In this document: piece after piece, positions 60,439-64,000 of the stretch
Layout of the letters: the number at the start of each line of letters is the position of its first letter
Numbering within the stretch: the first letter of the stretch is position 1
Origin: Pseudomonas chlororaphis subsp. piscium
Lineage (GTDB): Bacteria; Pseudomonadota; Gammaproteobacteria; Pseudomonadales; Pseudomonadaceae
Direction of reading: 5' to 3'
DNA: 64,000 bases
Assembly: GCF_003850345.1 (NCBI RefSeq)
Contig: NZ_CP027707.1
Span: forward strand, 5,208,001-5,272,000
Translations under genes and position numbers: made by a program
Notes under the pieces: generated by a model
The model's database searches: none
Seen by the model: the letters and a program-made list of their open reading frames with translations, nothing else
What the model was told of the DNA's origin: nothing

Positions 60439-63400
60439 ATGTCGTTGTCCAGCGGGCTGATCGCCATCGTCGCCCTGGCCTATATGGCCATCATGTTCGC
60501 CATCGCCTTTTACGGTGACCGTCGCAGCGCGCCCTTGCCGCCGCGGGTGCGTGCCTGGGTGTACAGCCTGTCGCTGGCGGTGTACTGCACCAGCTGGACC
60601 TTCTTCGGCGCCGTCGGTCAGGCCGCCGAGCAACTCTGGTCGTTCTTGCCGATCTACCTGGGGCCGATCCTGCTGCTGGTGCTCGCGCCCTGGGTCCTGC
60701 AGAAGATGGTGATGATCAGCAAGCAGGAAAACATCACCTCCATCGCCGACTTCATCGCCGCGCGCTACGGCAAATCCCAGTCCCTGGCGGTGGTGGTGGC
60801 GCTGATCTGCCTGGTCGGAGTGCTTCCCTACATCGCCCTGCAACTCAAGGGCATCGTGCTCGGCGTGGACCTGCTGATCGGCGCCGGCGCCGACACCATG
60901 GGCACCCGCGCCCAGGACACGGCGCTGATCGTGTCGCTGATCCTGGCGCTGTTCACTATCGTCTTCGGTACCCGCAACCTCGACGCCACCGAGCACCACC
61001 GCGGCATGGTACTGGCGATTGCCTTCGAATCCCTGGTCAAGCTGCTGGCCTTTCTCGCGGTCGGCGCCTTTGTCACCTATGGCCTGTACGACGGTTTCGA
61101 CGACCTGTTCAGCCAGGCCATGCTTGCTCCGCGCCTGGAGCAGTACTGGCAGGAAACCATCAACTGGCCGTCGATGGTGGTGCAGACCGGCGTTGCCATG
61201 ATGGCGATCATCTGCCTGCCGCGGCAGTTCCACGTCACAGTGGTGGAGAACATCGAGCCCCAGGATCTGCGCCTGGCCAAGTGGGTGTTCCCCGCCTACC
61301 TGGCCCTGGCCGCGCTGTTCGTGGTGCCGATCGCCCTGGCCGGGCAGATGATGTTGCCCAGTTCGGTGTTGCCGGACTCCTTCGTCATCAGCCTGCCCCT
61401 GGCCCAGGCCCATCCGGCCCTGGCCGTGCTGGCCTTCATCGGCGGTGCATCGGCCGCCACCGGCATGGTGATCGTCGCCAGCGTGGCGCTGTCGACCATG
61501 GTCTCCAACGACATGCTGCTGCCCTGGCTGCTGCGCCGGCAGAGTGCCGAGCGGCCCTTCGAAGTGTTCCGCCACTGGATGCTCTCGGTGCGCCGAGTCA
61601 GCATCGTGGTCATCCTGCTGCTGGCCTATGTCAGCTATCGCTTGCTGGGCTCCACCGCGAGCCTGGCGACCATCGGCCAGATCGCCTTCGCCGCCGTGAC
61701 CCAACTGGCCCCAGCCATGCTCGGCGCGCTGTACTGGAAGCAGGCCAACCGCCGCGGCGTGTTCGCCGGGTTGGCGGCGGGTACTTTCCTGTGGTTCTAC
61801 ACCCTGATCCTGCCAATCGCCGCCCACAGCCTGGGCTGGTCGCTGAGCAGCTTCCCAGGCCTGGCCTGGCTGCACGGTAACCCGCTGAACCTGCCGATCA
61901 CGCCCTTGACCCAGGGTGTGGTGCTGTCGCTGGCGGGTAACTTCACCCTGTTCGCCTGGGTCTCGGTACTGTCGCGCACCCGGGTTTCGGAACACTGGCA
62001 GGCCGGGCGCTTCATCGGCCAGGAAATCAGCGGCCGCCCCAGCTCCCGCTCGATGTTGTCGGTGCAGATCGACGACCTGCTCAAGCTTGCCGCGCGCTTT
62101 GTCGGGGAAGAACGGGCCCGCCAGAGCTTCATCCGCTTTGCCTACCGCCAGGGCAAAGGCTTCAACCCCAACCAGAACGCCGACGGCGAGTGGATCGCCC
62201 ATACCGAACGCCTGCTGGCCGGTGTCCTCGGCGCCTCGTCCACCCGCGCGGTAGTCAAGGCCGCCATCGAAGGACGGGAGATGCAGCTCGAAGACGTGGT
62301 GCGCATCGCCGACGAAGCCTCGGAGGTGCTGCAGTTCAACCGCGCCCTGCTGCAAGGCGCGATCGAGAACATCAGCCAGGGCATCAGCGTGGTCGACCAG
62401 TCCCTCAGGCTGGTGGCCTGGAACCGTCGTTACCTGGAGCTGTTCAACTACCCGGACGGGCTGATCAGCGTCGGCCGGCCGATCGCCGACATCATCCGCC
62501 ATAACGCCGAGCGTGGCCTGTGCGGGCCGGGCGAAGCAGAAGTGCATGTAGCTCGCCGCCTGCACTGGATGCGCCAGGGCCGTGCCCACACCTCCGAGCG
62601 TCTATTCCCCAATGGCAGGGTGATCGAGCTGATCGGCAACCCGATGCCGGGCGGCGGTTTTGTCATGAGCTTCACTGACATCACTCCGTTCCGCGAGGCC
62701 GAACAGGCCCTCACCGAAGCCAACGAAGGCCTGGAACAACGGGTCGCCGAACGGACTCAAGAACTGTCGCAGTTGAATGCCGCGCTGACCGAGGCCAAGG
62801 GCACCGCCGAGGCCGCCAACCAGTCCAAGACGCGCTTCCTGGCGGCGGTCAGTCACGACCTGATGCAACCGCTGAACGCCGCCCGGCTGTTCTCCGCCGC
62901 CCTCTCCCACCAGGACGACGGTTTGTCCACTGAAGCCCAGCAACTGGTCCAGCACCTGGACAGTTCCCTGCGCTCCGCCGAAGACCTGATCAGCGACTTG
63001 CTGGATATTTCCCGCCTGGAAAACGGCAAGATCAATCCGGAGCGCAAGCCGTTCGTGCTCAACGAGCTGTTCGATACCCTGGGGGCCGAATTCAAGGCGC
63101 TGGCCCAGGAGCAAGGCTTGAAGTTCCGCTTGCGTGGCAGCCACCTCAGGGTCGACAGCGACATCAAGCTATTGCGCCGGGTTCTGCAGAACTTCCTGAC
63201 CAACGCCTTCCGTTACGCCAAGGGGCCTGTGCTATTGGGCGTGCGCCGCCGCGGCAACCAGCTGTGCCTGGAGGTCTGGGACCGCGGGCCGGGCATTCCG
63301 CTGGACAAGCAGCAAGTGATCTTCGAAGAGTTCAAGCGCCTCGACAGCCACCAGACTCGCGCCGAGAAAGGCCTGGGCCTCGGGCTGGCGATCGCCGACG

Positions 63401-63909
63401 GCTTGTGCCGCGTTCTCGGCCATGGCCTGCAGGTACGCTCCTGGCCAGGCAAGGGCAGCGTCTTCAGCGTCAGCGTGCCTTTGGCCAAGGCGGCCGTCAG
63501 CGCACCGAGGCAGGTGGCCGAACTCAATGGCCATCTGCTGTCCGGCGCCCAGGTGCTGTGCGTCGACAATGAAGACAGCATCCTGATCGGCATGAACAGC
63601 CTGCTCTCTCGCTGGGGCTGTCAGGTCTGGACCGCGCGCAACCGGGAAGAATGCGCCGCGCTGCTGGGTGACGGCGTGCGCCCGCAACTGGCGTTGGTGG
63701 ACTATCACCTGGACGATGGTGAAACCGGCACCGAGGTCATGGCCTGGCTGCGCACCCAGTTGGGCGATCCGGTGCCTGGCGTGGTGATCAGCGCCGACGG
63801 GCGCCCCGAGATGGTTGCCGAGGTACACGCCGCGGGGCTGGACTACCTGGCCAAGCCGGTGAAGCCGGCGGCGTTGCGGGCGTTGTTGAGCCGGCATCTG
63901 CCGCTCTGA
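60439..63909 (+). CDS. Sodium/solute symporter-histidine kinase-receiver hybrid
   Basis: The 1156-residue protein joins an SSS-type transporter domain (about 1-500, 13 helices, with QENITSIADFIAARYGKS) to a PAS domain (about 640-760) and a coiled coil. A histidine kinase follows (phospho-acceptor His806 in AAVSHDLMQPLNAARL, N-box LRRVLQNFLTNAFRYA, G-boxes DRGPGIP and GLGLGLAI), then a C-terminal receiver with Asp1088 in ALVDYHLDD. This matches the CbrA/PA3271-like type of sensor that couples solute transport or binding to signalling. ATG 60439 follows GGAG. The cognate regulator is not in the window. Confidence 0.95.
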   Translation: MSLSSGLIAIVALAYMAIMFAIAFYGDRRSAPLPPRVRAWVYSLSLAVYCTSWTFFGAVGQAAEQLWSFLPIYLGPILLLVLAPWVLQKMVMISKQENITSIADFIAARYGKSQSLAVVVALICLVGVLPYIALQLKGIVLGVDLLIGAGADTMGTRAQDTALIVSLILALFTIVFGTRNLDATEHHRGMVLAIAFESLVKLLAFLAVGAFVTYGLYDGFDDLFSQAMLAPRLEQYWQETINWPSMVVQTGVAMMAIICLPRQFHVTVVENIEPQDLRLAKWVFPAYLALAALFVVPIALAGQMMLPSSVLPDSFVISLPLAQAHPALAVLAFIGGASAATGMVIVASVALSTMVSNDMLLPWLLRRQSAERPFEVFRHWMLSVRRVSIVVILLLAYVSYRLLGSTASLATIGQIAFAAVTQLAPAMLGALYWKQANRRGVFAGLAAGTFLWFYTLILPIAAHSLGWSLSSFPGLAWLHGNPLNLPITPLTQGVVLSLAGNFTLFAWVSVLSRTRVSEHWQAGRFIGQEISGRPSSRSMLSVQIDDLLKLAARFVGEERARQSFIRFAYRQGKGFNPNQNADGEWIAHTERLLAGVLGASSTRAVVKAAIEGREMQLEDVVRIADEASEVLQFNRALLQGAIENISQGISVVDQSLRLVAWNRRYLELFNYPDGLISVGRPIADIIRHNAERGLCGPGEAEVHVARRLHWMRQGRAHTSERLFPNGRVIELIGNPMPGGGFVMSFTDITPFREAEQALTEANEGLEQRVAERTQELSQLNAALTEAKGTAEAANQSKTRFLAAVSHDLMQPLNAARLFSAALSHQDDGLSTEAQQLVQHLDSSLRSAEDLISDLLDISRLENGKINPERKPFVLNELFDTLGAEFKALAQEQGLKFRLRGSHLRVDSDIKLLRRVLQNFLTNAFRYAKGPVLLGVRRRGNQLCLEVWDRGPGIPLDKQQVIFEEFKRLDSHQTRAEKGLGLGLAIADGLCRVLGHGLQVRSWPGKGSVFSVSVPLAKAAVSAPRQVAELNGHLLSGAQVLCVDNEDSILIGMNSLLSRWGCQVWTARNREECAALLGDGVRPQLALVDYHLDDGETGTEVMAWLRTQLGDPVPGVVISADGRPEMVAEVHAAGLDYLAKPVKPAALRALLSRHLPL

Positions 63910-63924
63910 TATCCCGCCCTCGGG

Positions 63925-64000
63925 TCAATCCGGCAGTTCGAGCACGGCGCCGTCGGCATCGGTCATCGCCCGCTCCAGCAGGTCCGCCGGCAGGCTCTTG
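63925..64000 (-). CDS. C-terminal end of an unidentified gene
   Basis: An open frame enters from the right and ends with KSLPADLLERAMTDADGAVLELPD and a TGA at 63925-63927. At 24 residues it is too short to identify. In P. aeruginosa the neighbour of the equivalent sensor is recalled as an ATP-dependent helicase, but the fragment neither supports nor excludes that. Confidence 0.5.
   Translation of the reverse strand, partial: KSLPADLLERAMTDADGAVLELPD

Noticed and set aside
60310..62589. Long minus-strand open frame over the symporter-kinase gene (about 760 codons)
   Set aside because: Same antisense composition bias; no domain could be recognised and the plus-strand protein is unmistakable.
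1..64000. Prophage, integron, CRISPR array or anti-phage island
   Set aside because: No phage structural genes, integrase, transposase, regularly spaced short repeats or known defence gene sets were seen. tRNA genes are present but without att-like duplications or an adjacent integrase.

Overview
The window is a 64 kb, GC-rich, densely coded bacterial chromosome segment from a Pseudomonas, most likely the fluorescens/protegens/chlororaphis side of the genus. The evidence is the gene content (a prc neighbour encoding an EAL-GGDEF protein, minCDE followed by an RluA-type synthase, a symporter-histidine kinase hybrid), the use of GTG and TTG starts, and many REP-type inverted repeats with the core GTAGGAGCGA..TTGCTCGCGA. 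The gene order recalls two separate regions of P. aeruginosa (aroC-prmB-folE, and htrB-minCDE-apeB-prc-rdgC) with a ureide cluster placed between them. No prophage, transposase, integron or CRISPR array was seen. The genes look like core or long-resident accessory genes.

Layout. 1-7.5 kb: housekeeping genes (MFS transporter, aroC, alpha/beta hydrolase, a coiled-coil membrane protein, prmB, an isochorismatase-fold protein, an Smr protein, folE, a glutaredoxin). 7.5-9.9 kb: a GST, a PLP-dependent aminotransferase and a divergent MarR regulator with two palindromes exactly 42 bp apart. 10-21.3 kb: a purine/ureide island with two NCS2 purine permeases, hiuH, puuE, uraD, alc, allA, puuD and two tandem Tsx-like porins. 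It encodes the whole route from urate to glyoxylate and urea. Three matching TTGTATACAA-type operators and a structured leader in front of the first permease suggest dual control. 21.4-32.4 kb: pirin, patatin, LpxL acyltransferase, minCDE, a pseudouridine synthase, an LPS-kinase-like protein, apeB and a mechanosensitive channel.

32.5-40.3 kb: an M20 amidohydrolase, then a HutC-type GntR regulator divergent from a complete ABC importer interleaved with a cytoplasmic alkaline-phosphatase-fold enzyme and followed by a HAD phosphatase. This looks like uptake and hydrolysis of an unknown organophosphorus compound, and it is the best candidate in the window for a poorly described system. 40.4-51.5 kb: quinone oxidoreductase, prc, an EAL-CBS-GGDDF protein, a compact XRE/Sel1 operon, a YkvA protein with two facing DnaA boxes in its leader, an FKBP lipoprotein, and a membrane-anchored dihaem cytochrome next to a membrane-anchored catalase-like protein. 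51.5-54.8 kb: a duplicated tRNA-Val/tRNA-Asp unit, rdgC, a BASS transporter and a guanidinium exporter under a guanidine-II (mini-ykkC) riboswitch. 54.8-64 kb: an LplT-PlsC fusion, a TDT channel, a cupin, a divergent MFS/TetR pair, the large symporter-kinase-receiver hybrid, and the end of a gene that leaves the window.

All functional calls rest on reading motifs and gene order. No searches were run. Genus-level comparisons with P. aeruginosa are from memory.
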